From positions 37,773 through 101,714 of the forward strand of contig CAJTTT010000012.1 in the NCBI GenBank assembly GCA_910579285.1: DNA of 63,942 nt, read 5' to 3'. This document shows positions 1 through 8,718 of this stretch, piece after piece. The position numbers and the translations under genes are program-made. The notes beneath the pieces are model-generated. The model did not search any database. It worked only from the letters and a program-made list of their open reading frames with translations, and had not been told where the DNA came from. How positions within the stretch are numbered: position 1 is the stretch's first letter; the number at the start of each line of letters is the position of its first letter. The DNA comes from an uncultured Lachnospiraceae bacterium. GTDB lineage: Bacteria; Bacillota; Clostridia; Lachnospirales; Lachnospiraceae.

Positions 1-27
1 AAATTTTACGATTGGAAAACAAAACAT

Positions 28-1077
28 ATGAAACTTTTTTATAATATCAAATATTTTAATTCTGTTTTACACACAAAATTCATCTTTATCCTCACACTTG
101 CCCTGTCTTGTACCGTATGGACCGGCTGTGCACGAAACACGACCCCCATCTCCCGGACCGATTTCTACTTTGACACGGTCATCCAGATTACCCTGTACGA
201 CACGGACGACGAATCGGTTCTGGACGGGTGTTTTTCACTGGCAGAAAAATATGAGAATCTGTTCAGTGCCACGAAAGATGGCTCGGATGTGTGGAACATC
301 AACCACGGAAATGGAAAAAACGTCACCGTATCGGAGGAGACGGCTGCCCTTCTTTTGACAGCGGCAGACTACGCTAACACAACGGAGGGCGTCATAGATC
401 CCACCATCCGCCCGGTCAGTTCACTCTGGAATTTCGGCTCTGACAGTGAACCGCATGTGCCGGAAGACGCCGCTATCCAGGAGGCGCTCTCCCACGTCTC
501 CTACGAAAATATCCGCTTCGGCACTGCTTCCTCAGATGAATCCGGCGGATCCGTCTGCCACACCGTCACCCTGACTGACCCGGAAGCCGCCGTTGATCTT
601 GGGTTCATCGCAAAGGGATATATTGCAGACAAAATGAAAGAATATCTGCTCTCACAAGGCGTAAAAAGCGCCTGTATCAGTCTGGGCGGCAATGTGCTTG
701 CCATCGGCGAAAAGCCGGATGGTTCCCCCTTCCGCATTGGCATACAGGAGCCATTCGCTGAATCCGGGAAGTCCCTGGGCACGGTAGAGATCCGGGATAC
801 CTCTGTAGTGACCTCCGGGATTTATGAGCGATGTTTCTATGAAAACGATGTGCTCTTTCATCACGTCCTTGACACCGCCACCGGCTATCCTGTAGAGAAC
901 GAGCTGGCCGGAGTAACCATTATATGTCCTTCCTCCGTAAAGGCTGACGCGCTCTCCACCGCCTGTCTCTGCCTTGGTCTGGAAAAAGGGCGGCAGTTTC
1001 TTGATGAAGAAAAGGACGTGGCCTATCTTTTGGTTACGAGAGACGGCACACAGTACCGCTCGGTAAATTTCCCTTGA
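28..1077 (+). CDS. apbE: FAD:protein FMN transferase, ApbE family lipoprotein
   Basis: 349 residues. ApbE enzymes use FAD to attach FMN covalently to a Thr in S/T-G-A-T motifs of extracytoplasmic flavoproteins. The N-terminus is a hydrophobic signal (about residues 14-33) ending at Cys34 in a loose lipobox (VWTGC), so the mature protein is probably lipid-anchored outside the membrane. Family motifs seen are DLGFIAKGYIADKM, SLGGNVLAIGEKPDG and DALSTACLCLG. The length is normal. Likely substrates are RnfG and RnfD, encoded at 12253-13790; both carry flavinylation motifs. The start is the ATG at 28; the Shine-Dalgarno signal is weak and the upstream region is cut by the window edge, so promoter and operon are unknown. 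Confidence 0.93.
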   Translation: MKLFYNIKYFNSVLHTKFIFILTLALSCTVWTGCARNTTPISRTDFYFDTVIQITLYDTDDESVLDGCFSLAEKYENLFSATKDGSDVWNINHGNGKNVTVSEETAALLLTAADYANTTEGVIDPTIRPVSSLWNFGSDSEPHVPEDAAIQEALSHVSYENIRFGTASSDESGGSVCHTVTLTDPEAAVDLGFIAKGYIADKMKEYLLSQGVKSACISLGGNVLAIGEKPDGSPFRIGIQEPFAESGKSLGTVEIRDTSVVTSGIYERCFYENDVLFHHVLDTATGYPVENELAGVTIICPSSVKADALSTACLCLGLEKGRQFLDEEKDVAYLLVTRDGTQYRSVNFP

Positions 1078-1154
1078 ATCTGCTAGCCCTGCTCTTCACA
1101 GCATACTGCGGCTGTATGCAGCGCAAACTCCACATCTGTATATTATAATTGTTT

Positions 1155-1871
1155 CTATTGCCAGTCAATCCATTCCACATCTTCCCCCTCGTAAGCCGCA
1201 ATATCCGCCCCGTCCTCTTCCGTAAAACGTCTGGCCTCCACAGGCTGTCCATCTGACGTATAACTATAAATTGTCTTTTCAAAGCCGTCATAATTCCGCA
1301 CCTCCCAGACCATACCATAATCGTACACGCCGAACGCGATATTTTTTGTATGTGTCTCAAATGCATCGAAACAGACCAGTTTATTATCACATATCCCCAC
1401 AATATACATCAGTTCGCTTAGGTTGGAACTTATTTTGAAAATAAGCTCTGGCTTTTCATCGCCGTTCACATCCACATAAGCATACTCCTTCCACGCATTT
1501 TCAAATTCGCTTTCATACCCTTCATCATCCATAACAGTCAATTCCATGCCTTCCACATATGGGTTTGCCACGCCGATCTCATTTTTTAGAAAAGCTTCAT
1601 ACAGTGGATTTCCGGCATCTGATACACTCTCTGTCTGACCGCTGTTTTCTCTCTTTTCCGATGCATCGTCTTTCGGGGTTGCCGACTGCACTTCCCCAGC
1701 GCTTTCTGCCAGATCCGCAGTTTCCGTTTCCTGCACCTCACCAGCGTCATCAATCCTTTCAATGATAAGGCGCTCCTCCTTCTGCTTCTCTTCCGCACTC
1801 TCTGTCTGACCGCACGCAGATAGCACAAGGATGACCACGCCTGCCGCCATTGCCATTTGCTGTTTTTTCAT
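1155..1871 (-). CDS. Putative lipoprotein with Asp-rich loop, function unknown
   Basis: 238 residues. The N-terminus is a lipoprotein signal with lipobox LSAC at about residues 17-20, followed by a Glu/Ser/Thr-rich linker to about residue 90. The remaining globular part contains YVDVNGDEKPELIF, which has the D-x-N-G-D-x-x-x-E spacing of calcium-binding VCBS/dockerin-like loops. The secreted protein at 3693-4400 has a similar segment (LDLDGDGEEEVI), so the two may be distant relatives. It lies tail-to-tail with apbE. I do not recognise a characterised family; surface anchoring is the only supported inference. Confidence 0.75.
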   Translation of the reverse strand: MKKQQMAMAAGVVILVLSACGQTESAEEKQKEERLIIERIDDAGEVQETETADLAESAGEVQSATPKDDASEKRENSGQTESVSDAGNPLYEAFLKNEIGVANPYVEGMELTVMDDEGYESEFENAWKEYAYVDVNGDEKPELIFKISSNLSELMYIVGICDNKLVCFDAFETHTKNIAFGVYDYGMVWEVRNYDGFEKTIYSYTSDGQPVEARRFTEEDGADIAAYEGEDVEWIDWQ

Positions 1872-2066
1872 AAGTTATTTCTTCCCTTCTTCTAAAACCG
1901 CTATGCCTCACAAAAATCACACATTTAGCCAGCCACTTAAATATCATAGCAAAAAAAATGCCGGCAGACAATTATGTCCTCCAAACCTGCCCTTTTGTCC
2001 TTCAAATGCGATCAGAAATCTCAAGTAACGGAAAAAGGAGCGTGAATTGTCACACGCCCCTCAATT

Positions 2067-2492
2067 TCAGGATATACTGCCCGCTCCACCCATCAGCCTT
2101 GTCATCTCCTCGATCCGTTCAATTGGAAACGGCGATGACGTAAGCGGTTTCATTGCAATGGACATCAGCTTCATGGGATTATCGTCCGCCGCTATCCGAT
2201 TCGAGCTCATCTGCCCGCACTGTCGGCACCGATGAATGACCGCCCATTCTCCGTTTTTCCTGACCCAAACCGCCACAGGATCCATATAACCGCCGCAGTC
2301 CGAAGCCCGATCCCCCGGCTCTTCATCCACATGCAGACTCGTCAGGCAGTTTGGACAATGGTTTCTGTGTCTGCTGCCCGCGCCGTCCGGCATCACCTGA
2401 CGCCCGCATACCTTGCACACAAAGCTTTCATTACAGGCGTGCTTTTTGTAATATCCCTTTTCAAATGTCTTCCTTTTATTTTCTCTATTCAA
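2067..2492 (-). CDS. RNHCP domain zinc-ribbon protein
   Basis: 141 residues, a small Cys/His-rich protein of the RNHCP family, whose members have no established activity. The characteristic segment RHRNHCPNCLTSLHVDE is present, with additional pairs CKVCGRQ near residue 26 and CRQCGQM near residue 100, suggesting two zinc sites. The ATG choice is not available: the frame opens with TTG at 2492, preceded by a perfect AGGAGG eight bases upstream, so I accept the TTG start. It follows the CD3324-type gene by 12 bases, and that gene's TAG stop merges into this Shine-Dalgarno sequence, so the two are probably one transcript. Confidence 0.85.
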   Translation of the reverse strand: MNRENKRKTFEKGYYKKHACNESFVCKVCGRQVMPDGAGSRHRNHCPNCLTSLHVDEEPGDRASDCGGYMDPVAVWVRKNGEWAVIHRCRQCGQMSSNRIAADDNPMKLMSIAMKPLTSSPFPIERIEEMTRLMGGAGSIS

Positions 2493-2504
2493 TTGTATTT
2501 CCTC

Positions 2505-2804
2505 CTAATCAAATCCATATTGCTCCATAGGAGGTGTCACTTGCATTTCCCTGAGAATCCTCTGTATGCTCTTTTCTGTCAGATAATACTGATGCGCCAG
2601 CTCTTTCGTAGAAATGCCCTTCTGGTGCTGGTCAAAAATCTGTTCGTTTCTGATCCGAAGTTTCTCATTCACACCTGTTGAAGACCCCCACCTTCTTCTG
2701 CATTCCTTTTTCTTAGGCACATAAATCGCCTCGCCGCTCACATACGTCTGCAGGATCTCAAGAATATTTTCCGGCAGAATATCATCCGCCCGTTTATAGC
2801 TCAT
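2505..2804 (-). CDS. CD3324-family small DNA-binding protein
   Basis: 99 residues. It resembles the Mor/CD3324 family of small putative transcription regulators: the N-terminus MSYKRADDILPENILE and the segment AIYVPKKKECRRRWGS are typical, and the C-terminal half (DQHQKGISTKELAHQYYLTE) looks like a helix-turn-helix followed by a Gln/Arg-rich helix. The start is an ATG with AGGAGG six bases upstream. A long inverted repeat sits just upstream at 2836-2879 and could be its own operator. It heads a likely two-gene unit with the RNHCP gene. The regulatory target is unknown. Confidence 0.8.
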   Translation of the reverse strand: MSYKRADDILPENILEILQTYVSGEAIYVPKKKECRRRWGSSTGVNEKLRIRNEQIFDQHQKGISTKELAHQYYLTEKSIQRILREMQVTPPMEQYGFD

Positions 2805-2835
2805 AGCTGCCTCCTAATCGTTTACTTTAGGAAAC

Positions 2836-2879
2836 GCAATGGCTATCACAATTTAAATTTGAAATGTCATAGCCATTGC
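2836..2879. promoter_or_regulatory. 11-bp inverted repeat upstream of the CD3324-type gene
   Basis: GCAATGGCTAT (2836-2846) is repeated as its exact reverse complement ATAGCCATTGC (2869-2879), separated by 22 AT-rich bases. It lies 31 bases upstream of the ATG at 2804. There is no T-run on the downstream side, so it is not an obvious terminator. It may be an operator for the helix-turn-helix protein encoded next to it, or a leader hairpin. Confidence 0.6.
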
Positions 2880-3090
2880 TATGATACCGCATTCTCCTTC
2901 ATCAAACACCTCACTCCTTCTCCTGTTTCTATGCAGAATATATCCGCCTTTGAATGCTTCACTCAGTCTTATTTTACATACTGGCATCAGAAAATACAAC
3001 CTCACAAAAAGTTGTAAAAATTTTTATTCCAGTAATTCTTTCGCCGCCCGATAAGCCTACATTCCTGAATAGATTTATCCCTCTCCCTCT

Positions 3091-3696
3091 CTATTCCTCC
3101 TCCCAATACACCCAAAACCACTCCCGGTACCCGGAATAAACCGTATACCATGCACCGGACTCCAGATCAATCACCCGGTAATAACAGTATTCCTCATCCG
3201 TAGAATACCCCCCATACACGCCGTACTCAATCTCATAGACAAGCAGGTACCTGCCATCCGGCGAAAACGCAAGTCGCTTTCCCTCATACGCGGTTTCATA
3301 AGATTCCCAAACCTCACCATCCACACTTCCGAGAAAAATCTTGTTCTCTTTCCTGTCATACCATGCCGCCAGATCGCCGGATGCCGTGACGTCATACACA
3401 TCCGTCTCCAGCCAGGAATTTTTCAGCTGTTTCTGTGCCGGAATCTCCTCCCGCTTTTCTATGGGGCGCAGGCCAAAAGGATATCTTATGTAAACCTTTT
3501 CGCTCCGGCTGTCCCAAAATCTGAGCTGTTCTATCTCCTCCACCTTACGGTAAGCCTGCGAGAAATCCAGATGCATGCCCAGTTTCAAAAGGGGGATAAA
3601 AAGAAAGCCCGCCATCACTGCAGCCAGCAATGATGGCAAACCAACCAGCAATATCATTATTATGGTGCGCTTTTTAACTTTCTCTGTCCTCTTCAT
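3091..3696 (-). CDS. Membrane-anchored extracellular protein of unknown function
   Basis: 201 residues. A basic start (MKRTEKVKKRT) is followed by one hydrophobic segment at about residues 12-36 and then an extracytoplasmic domain rich in Tyr/Trp. The segment LAFSPDGRYLLVYEIEYG resembles a beta-propeller blade of TolB/WD40 type, and a second blade-like segment (AAWYDRKENKIFLGSVDG) precedes it, so a small or partial propeller is possible. Its ATG overlaps the TGA stop of the upstream secreted-protein gene by four bases (ATGA), indicating translational coupling. No specific function is supported. Confidence 0.75.
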   Translation of the reverse strand: MKRTEKVKKRTIIMILLVGLPSLLAAVMAGFLFIPLLKLGMHLDFSQAYRKVEEIEQLRFWDSRSEKVYIRYPFGLRPIEKREEIPAQKQLKNSWLETDVYDVTASGDLAAWYDRKENKIFLGSVDGEVWESYETAYEGKRLAFSPDGRYLLVYEIEYGVYGGYSTDEEYCYYRVIDLESGAWYTVYSGYREWFWVYWEEE

Positions 3697-4400
3697 GGTT
3701 CAAAAACATTTTTTATGTTTTCTTCTGTCAACTCATACCATACAGCATCACTTTTTGCGTCCTGACGGCGCACGTCTTCATCAAATTCCGCCGCCGAATA
3801 CGGTTCCCCGTCCGCCAGATACTGTATCTCCAGGTTGCGTTCAGAATTGTAATGAGATTCCACGCAATACCGTCTGTCTGTCAGGCAGGCATCTTCTGAA
3901 AAACGCAGTTTTGCAATTCCCCAATCTGCATACCCTCCCGAATAAATGAAAGTTCCGTCTGATTTCAACTGCATAAACTCTCTGTAACCCAGCGTATAAC
4001 CGCATACCGTTCCTTCCTGATACCGCAGAATCTCAAATCCATAATCCAGCGCATCATTCACCACGATCCAGAGTATGACTTCCTCTTCCCCATCGCCATC
4101 CAAATCCAAAACAGCAAATCTGTCCGCAGCTGCTGTCATACTGCCATCCTCTTCTTCATCGGCATCATCCAGAAACAGCTCTGTGAAATTTTTAACATTT
4201 ACTCTCATATTTTGACTCCATGTTTCAGCGCAGACAAAGTCCTCATCCCCTAAAAGCACCGCCTGAAAGCTTTTTTCCAGCGTTTTTACAGTTTCTGTCT
4301 CATCCGCTATCTTTTCGCGCGGTCCCTGCGCCGATACTTCGGAACCAAGAAGAACCGTAAGAAAGCATATCCATATGACTGCTCTGCTCACTTTTGTCAT
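3693..4400 (-). CDS. Secreted protein with Asp-rich loop, function unknown
   Basis: 235 residues from the ATG at 4400, which gives a normal signal peptide (MTKVSRAVIWICFLTVLLG, cleavage likely after EVSA). The frame is open further upstream, but that part would overlap the aldo/keto reductase gene and lacks signal-peptide character, so I reject it. The domain contains FAVLDLDGDGEEEVILWI, a possible calcium loop like that in the lipoprotein at 1155-1871. The gene starts eight bases after the aldo/keto reductase stop and overlaps the next gene by four bases, so the three are likely cotranscribed. Function not recognised. Confidence 0.75.
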   Translation of the reverse strand: MTKVSRAVIWICFLTVLLGSEVSAQGPREKIADETETVKTLEKSFQAVLLGDEDFVCAETWSQNMRVNVKNFTELFLDDADEEEDGSMTAAADRFAVLDLDGDGEEEVILWIVVNDALDYGFEILRYQEGTVCGYTLGYREFMQLKSDGTFIYSGGYADWGIAKLRFSEDACLTDRRYCVESHYNSERNLEIQYLADGEPYSAAEFDEDVRRQDAKSDAVWYELTEENIKNVFEP

Positions 4401-4408
4401 GCCGCTTT

Positions 4409-5434
4409 TTACACCGTCACCTTCCCCGCCAGCACGTTCTTGTAATCCTCCAGATTCTTCGCCAGAAGTGCGGGCGTATCCAGATTGTAGGGGCATCTGC
4501 CCTTACACTGTCCGCAGTGCAGGCATGCCTCAATCTTTCCCATTTTCTCCTGCCATACCTCTCCCAGATAATCTGCTGATGGCGCACGGCGTATCATCAA
4601 GGACATTCTCGCGCACATACTGATCTCAATTCCTGCCGGACACGGCATACAGTAACCGCAGCCCCGGCAGAATTCGCCTAAGAGCTCCGCCCTGTCCTTG
4701 TCGATCAACGCCTTGATCTCTTCTGTCATGGCCGGCGGATTGTCTATGTAAGAGAGAAATTCGTCAAGCTCAGCCTCCCTCTGCACGCCCCAGATAGGCA
4801 GCACATTGTCATACTGCGCCAGATACGCGTATGCCGCCGCCGAGTTGGTAATCAGACCGCCGGAAAGCGCTTTCATAGCAATAAAGCCCATGTCCGCCGC
4901 CTTACACTTCTCCACCAGCTCAATATCCTTGTCCGTTGCCAGATAGCAGAACGGGAACTGCAATGTCTCATAGAGACCACTGTCAATGGCCTCGTGCGCC
5001 ACGGCCAGGCGATGGTTCGTAATGCCGATATGCCGGATCTTCCCCTGCTCTTTTGCCTGGAGCGCCGCATCATAAAGACCGCTCTCATCCCCCGGCTTCG
5101 GGCAGAATGCCGGGTTGTGGAACTGGTAAATATCAATGTAATCCGTTTTCAGATTGGTAAGGCTGGTCTCCAAGTCTTTCCAAAACCCCTCTGCATTCTG
5201 CGCCCCCGTTTTGGTAGCGATTATCACTTTCTCCCGCATCCCCTCAAAGGCAAGCCCGACTTTATGCTCGCTGTCCGAATACATTCTGGCCGTATCAAAG
5301 AAGGTCATGCCGTTCTCATATGCCTTCCTCAAAAGCGCTACTGCCGCCTCATCCGAAATCCGCTGGATCGGCAGCGCACCGAACGCGTTCTTATTTGTCT
5401 CAATTCCTGTCTTACCAAGTTTAATTGTCTGCAT
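4409..5434 (-). CDS. Aldo/keto reductase with C-terminal 4Fe-4S domain
   Basis: 341 residues. The N-terminal two thirds form an NAD(P)H-dependent aldo/keto reductase barrel: KLGKTGIETN at the start, the catalytic-region FFDTARMYSDSE, and IDIYQFHNP. The C-terminus has two ferredoxin-like Cys clusters, CRGCGYCMPCPAGI and CLHCGQCKGRCPYNL, as in the iron-sulfur aldo/keto reductases common in anaerobes. The start at 5434 is chosen because GGAGG lies five bases upstream; a more upstream ATG at 5446 has no ribosome binding site. It follows the TerY-C-type gene by 41 bases and may be read from the same transcript, but no functional link is evident. Substrate unknown. Confidence 0.9.
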   Translation of the reverse strand: MQTIKLGKTGIETNKNAFGALPIQRISDEAAVALLRKAYENGMTFFDTARMYSDSEHKVGLAFEGMREKVIIATKTGAQNAEGFWKDLETSLTNLKTDYIDIYQFHNPAFCPKPGDESGLYDAALQAKEQGKIRHIGITNHRLAVAHEAIDSGLYETLQFPFCYLATDKDIELVEKCKAADMGFIAMKALSGGLITNSAAAYAYLAQYDNVLPIWGVQREAELDEFLSYIDNPPAMTEEIKALIDKDRAELLGEFCRGCGYCMPCPAGIEISMCARMSLMIRRAPSADYLGEVWQEKMGKIEACLHCGQCKGRCPYNLDTPALLAKNLEDYKNVLAGKVTV

Positions 5435-5475
5435 CGCAACCTCCATTATTTTTGAACGATTCTCTTCTTCCCATC

Positions 5476-5823
5476 CTACAAATCCCCGCCGGAGCCAAAC
5501 CCAGAACCGTCATAACTGCCAAGCGTCCCGGACAGCCCGCACCAGTTACATGTAAAGTGCGTATCATTTCCGTTATGGCAGTTCAGTTTCCCACAGTTAC
5601 AGATCACAAAATCTTTCGTCCTGCAGTACGGGCAGCCCGGATATCCGTTGTCTGGGAAGATCTGTCCTGCAATCTTAGTTTCATCGTAATGCTCCCTCTT
5701 TGCGGCCGCCTCTTTTACAGGAAAAGCCCATGTATATTTCCATCCGCCCTCCAGTTTCTCGAAACGGACGCCATATATATTTTTTCCTTCTTTGCATTTA
5801 CAAAGGGCAATTCGTGCTTCCAT
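5476..5823 (-). CDS. TerY-C metal-binding domain protein
   Basis: 115 residues. It has three Cys pairs, CPYCRTKDFVICNCGK and FTCNWCG, plus an early CKCKEGK, in the arrangement of the TerY-C metal-binding domain. This domain normally occurs beside or fused to TerY-type VWA proteins in tellurite-resistance-like stress systems. The C-terminus is a Gly/Ser-rich flexible tail. It is the last gene of the kinase-LRR-VWA-PP2C operon, 75 bases after the phosphatase stop. Inference: it is a metal-dependent binding partner of the VWA protein. The assignment rests on the Cys pattern and the neighbourhood. Confidence 0.82.
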   Translation of the reverse strand: MEARIALCKCKEGKNIYGVRFEKLEGGWKYTWAFPVKEAAAKREHYDETKIAGQIFPDNGYPGCPYCRTKDFVICNCGKLNCHNGNDTHFTCNWCGLSGTLGSYDGSGFGSGGDL

Positions 5824-5898
5824 CCCTATAGCCCTGCTCCTTTCCCCAATCCCAAAGTATCCAGACTACAATGTCTGACTCATTTCCTATCCCGTCAA

Positions 5899-6753
5899 TC
5901 AGACGCCTTCCGAAGACCCGGACTGCAAGATTTTCTCCGTCTCATAGGCAAACAGAGCCGTGATATCGTCACCGCACCCCATCTCACTTGTCTCCTGCAT
6001 CCATGCTTTCAGTCTGCCGGACACAGCCTTCACGCCATGTTCCCCAAGAAGAGCGTAGTAATCCCTACATGTTTTTTGAAACTCTTCTTCGTTTTTATAG
6101 CTGTTGGACATTCCGTCAGAGGAGAGCATGTACATGACGGGCAGCCGTTCATTTTCTTCCCGTTTCCGCGTCAGCGTGACCGCCTTCTTCCATGACTCCG
6201 CCTTGCTGAGCGAATGCGTTTCCGTCCCGAGAATCTTATCCGCCTCGATTACGCTGTATACGCCGCTCTCTGACACCTTCACGATATCCCCGTCGCCAAG
6301 CTGAAAGGCAAAGAGAAACTCCTCTGTAATGACCAGCCCAAGCAGCGTGCTCCCATACAATTTATAAACCGCTTCCCTGTCTTTGTTCTGGTTTTCATCA
6401 ATGGGAATGCTCCTCCCGCATCTGGTATGTAATTTCAAGATCCTGCGCTTCCACTCTGCATCTATCTCCCTCGCAATCTTGGTATCTCCCTCCCGCTTTA
6501 AAAAGGTAAAGAGCATTTCCTGCCGGCCTGCATAAGTATCCAGATAGTCGCCCATGATTCTGCAAAATACATTGACAGCCGTCAGGGATCCTGTCTTACT
6601 GTAAGGGCAGGCATCACTGCCATGTCCATCCGCCACGGACAGAATCACTGCGCCGGAATCTTTTACCTCCTTTTTCAGACTGTCCTGACACTCCCTGCCA
6701 GTTCTTATATGGGATGCGCCCTGTACGGACGCGCCGAATACGCTTCGTATCAT
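5899..6753 (-). CDS. PP2C-family Ser/Thr protein phosphatase
   Basis: 284 residues. PP2C metal-site motifs are visible: SVADGHGSDAC near residue 40, GDGDIVKV in the middle, SSDGMSNSY, and GCGDDITALFAY at the end, providing the Asp ligands for two Mn/Mg ions. The protein is compact and has no membrane segment, so it is cytoplasmic. The start at 6753 (MIRSVFGASVQG) is chosen because AAAGGG lies at good spacing; ATG 6771 and a TTG further upstream lack one. It is 39 bases from the VWA gene. In TerY-P triads the phosphatase counteracts the kinase encoded in the same operon. Confidence 0.9.
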   Translation of the reverse strand: MIRSVFGASVQGASHIRTGRECQDSLKKEVKDSGAVILSVADGHGSDACPYSKTGSLTAVNVFCRIMGDYLDTYAGRQEMLFTFLKREGDTKIAREIDAEWKRRILKLHTRCGRSIPIDENQNKDREAVYKLYGSTLLGLVITEEFLFAFQLGDGDIVKVSESGVYSVIEADKILGTETHSLSKAESWKKAVTLTRKREENERLPVMYMLSSDGMSNSYKNEEEFQKTCRDYYALLGEHGVKAVSGRLKAWMQETSEMGCGDDITALFAYETEKILQSGSSEGV

Positions 6754-6792
6754 ATGCCGCACCCTTTCCATCAAGTACAAATTCTCACACTG

Positions 6793-7506
6793 CTACCAGA
6801 CATCGCCCTCCTGGATATCATCCAGATCGGGAATCCTGCCTCCCATATCAACAATGACCGGGGCATCCCCGTCCTGCCCTGCGGTATCCGCTGCGATACT
6901 TGCCGGAGCCGATACAAGCGAAGCTGCAGTGGACGCCCACTTGATCATCTTCGTGAGGGCCGCCGCATTGTTCGCCTGCAGCACCAGTTCCTTGTTCCCT
7001 GTAAACTCCTCTAAAACGGCATCGTCCGCATCCTGGCCGATGGAAATGGCAATCTTAACCGCTTTCTTTCCCCAGGGCAGTTTTTTCAACTCTGACAATG
7101 CCTTTTTATAATCATCTGTGGGCTGTCCATCCGACAAAAGCACCAGCACAGGCGGAAGCGCCCTGTCTGACATCGGCGGAATTGTGAGCTGTGCCGCCAG
7201 AAGTTCAAATGCCTTTCCGAGATCAGTCACGCCAACGGCCTCCAGATCATCCCACGCAAAATCTTCCACATTGACGGGATTGCTCGTCACCCAGGAAGCC
7301 CCGGTTGAAAACTTCAAAGTGCGGATCATCAGCTGTGCATTCGGATTATTTTCCGCCGCAGATACCATCTCTGGTATGGTGGACTGGATGGCATGATTCA
7401 CCGTGCCGATTTTCTCTCCATACATGGAGCCGGAGCAGTCCACAATCCAAAAAAAATGAAGCGGTCTGCTCGCCAGCTCTCCTCCCGGTCTTTTCATCTC
7501 TCCCAT
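6793..7506 (-). CDS. VWA domain protein, TerY-like
   Basis: 237 residues, essentially one von Willebrand A domain. The metal-ion-dependent adhesion site is intact: DCSGSMYGEK near residue 26, a Thr in the GVTDLG region, and an Asp in LLSDGQPTDDYK. There is no signal peptide, so it acts in the cytoplasm, as TerY proteins do. ATG 7506 has AAGGAGG seven bases upstream; ATG 7512 would sit only one base from it. It lies between the LRR gene (18 bases) and the PP2C gene (39 bases). It is probably the scaffold or substrate of the kinase/phosphatase pair. Confidence 0.88.
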   Translation of the reverse strand: MGEMKRPGGELASRPLHFFWIVDCSGSMYGEKIGTVNHAIQSTIPEMVSAAENNPNAQLMIRTLKFSTGASWVTSNPVNVEDFAWDDLEAVGVTDLGKAFELLAAQLTIPPMSDRALPPVLVLLSDGQPTDDYKKALSELKKLPWGKKAVKIAISIGQDADDAVLEEFTGNKELVLQANNAAALTKMIKWASTAASLVSAPASIAADTAGQDGDAPVIVDMGGRIPDLDDIQEGDVW

Positions 7507-7524
7507 GATCATTCCTCCTTCACA

Positions 7525-8718
7525 TTACGCCCTCACGCATCTGATCTGCCAGGCCCTGGCATACTGCATGGCATAAGAACCGCTATTGCAGCGGATTGTA
7601 AAGTTCTCATGCCGCTCATCGGGTTCCCCAAATGTCTTCAAAAAGCCTGTCCCTTTTCCGCCTCCGATTTCTGTCACAGAATCTGGTAAATAAATGCTTT
7701 CCAGACTTTTACAGCCGGCAAAAGCGCCCTCCTCTATGCTCGTCACCCCTTCCGGGAGATCCACACTCTGCAGGGCATCGCAGCCTTCAAAGGCCGATAT
7801 CCTGACTGTATCAAGTTCCTGCGGGAACACGACCTCCCGCAGGCTTTTACACCAGCGGAATGTATTTTCCTTTATTTCCTTCAACTTACCCGGCAGCGCT
7901 GCCCGTCTGAGCTGCCCACAGCCGGCAAAACTGTTTTCTCCGATAAATTTCACGCTGTCCGGCACTCTGATCTCCTCCAGACCACTGTACTCAAAAGCGC
8001 CCTCGTATTTGATCTCGCTCCCCAGGATCTTGGGACATCCTGTGGCGTCCGTGCTGCCGATACACCGCAGGGATTCCGGCAGTACCGCCTCCTTTAAACC
8101 TCTGCAGTTTAGGAACACTCCGTTTCCCAGCATTTCAATGCCATCGGAAATGACAATCCTCTCAATGCCGACACACCCCTTAAAGGCATAATTGCCGACT
8201 GCGATCACCTTTTTTCCCTCGATCATATTGGGAATCACCACAACAGGCTCATCGAAATCAATGTATTTCAGAATCCGCAGTCCCCTTGACGTCTCCTCGT
8301 ACTCATACAGACTGTCACTCTCACAGGGAACCCACTCTTTTTTCGTTGACAGACTAAAATCCCCTCCGCCTCCCAAAGGCGTCTCCTCTTCTCTTTGCCC
8401 GGCCCCGCCATCAAACAGCAGCCCCAGTGCCTTCGCCCATGCCATAACAGCAGTCTCCGCGCTTTTCGTCCTGACGTCATATCCAAGCTCAATGGATCTG
8501 ACAAAACGGTGCAGGGTCATTTTATCGATCTGTCCAAGACCCTTCATCTCGCCTACAATACCGTCATCATATACAAGCATCAGCAGATTTCGCTTCCGTC
8601 TGTCCTGCGGAAACAAATCCAGGAGAAGAGCCTGCAGTCTTTTTCTGTCAGTAAGCGCATCGGGATAATTCTGTATCAGACCCGCCAAAACCTTATCGTC
8701 TTCCATACCCGCTATCAT
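7525..8718 (-). CDS. BspA-type leucine-rich repeat protein with helical N-terminal domain
   Basis: 397 residues. An alpha-helical N-terminal domain (about residues 1-110: LIQNYPDALTDRKRLQALLL and AVMAWAKALGL) is followed by a beta-strand-rich linker and then six or more BspA/TpLRR-type repeats, for example CKSLREVVFPQELDTV and CDALQSVDLPEGVTSI, ending with the usual capping sequence SGSYAMQYARAW. No signal peptide is present, unlike typical surface BspA proteins, so it is likely cytoplasmic. Its ATG overlaps the kinase stop (ATGA). Its place inside the kinase-VWA-PP2C operon suggests a recognition or adaptor role; that is inference. Confidence 0.88.
   Translation of the reverse strand: MIAGMEDDKVLAGLIQNYPDALTDRKRLQALLLDLFPQDRRKRNLLMLVYDDGIVGEMKGLGQIDKMTLHRFVRSIELGYDVRTKSAETAVMAWAKALGLLFDGGAGQREEETPLGGGGDFSLSTKKEWVPCESDSLYEYEETSRGLRILKYIDFDEPVVVIPNMIEGKKVIAVGNYAFKGCVGIERIVISDGIEMLGNGVFLNCRGLKEAVLPESLRCIGSTDATGCPKILGSEIKYEGAFEYSGLEEIRVPDSVKFIGENSFAGCGQLRRAALPGKLKEIKENTFRWCKSLREVVFPQELDTVRISAFEGCDALQSVDLPEGVTSIEEGAFAGCKSLESIYLPDSVTEIGGGKGTGFLKTFGEPDERHENFTIRCNSGSYAMQYARAWQIRCVRA

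Noticed and set aside
4401..4496. N-terminal extension of the secreted protein at 3693-4400
   Set aside because: It overlaps the end of the aldo/keto reductase gene and would put 32 polar residues before a normal signal peptide.
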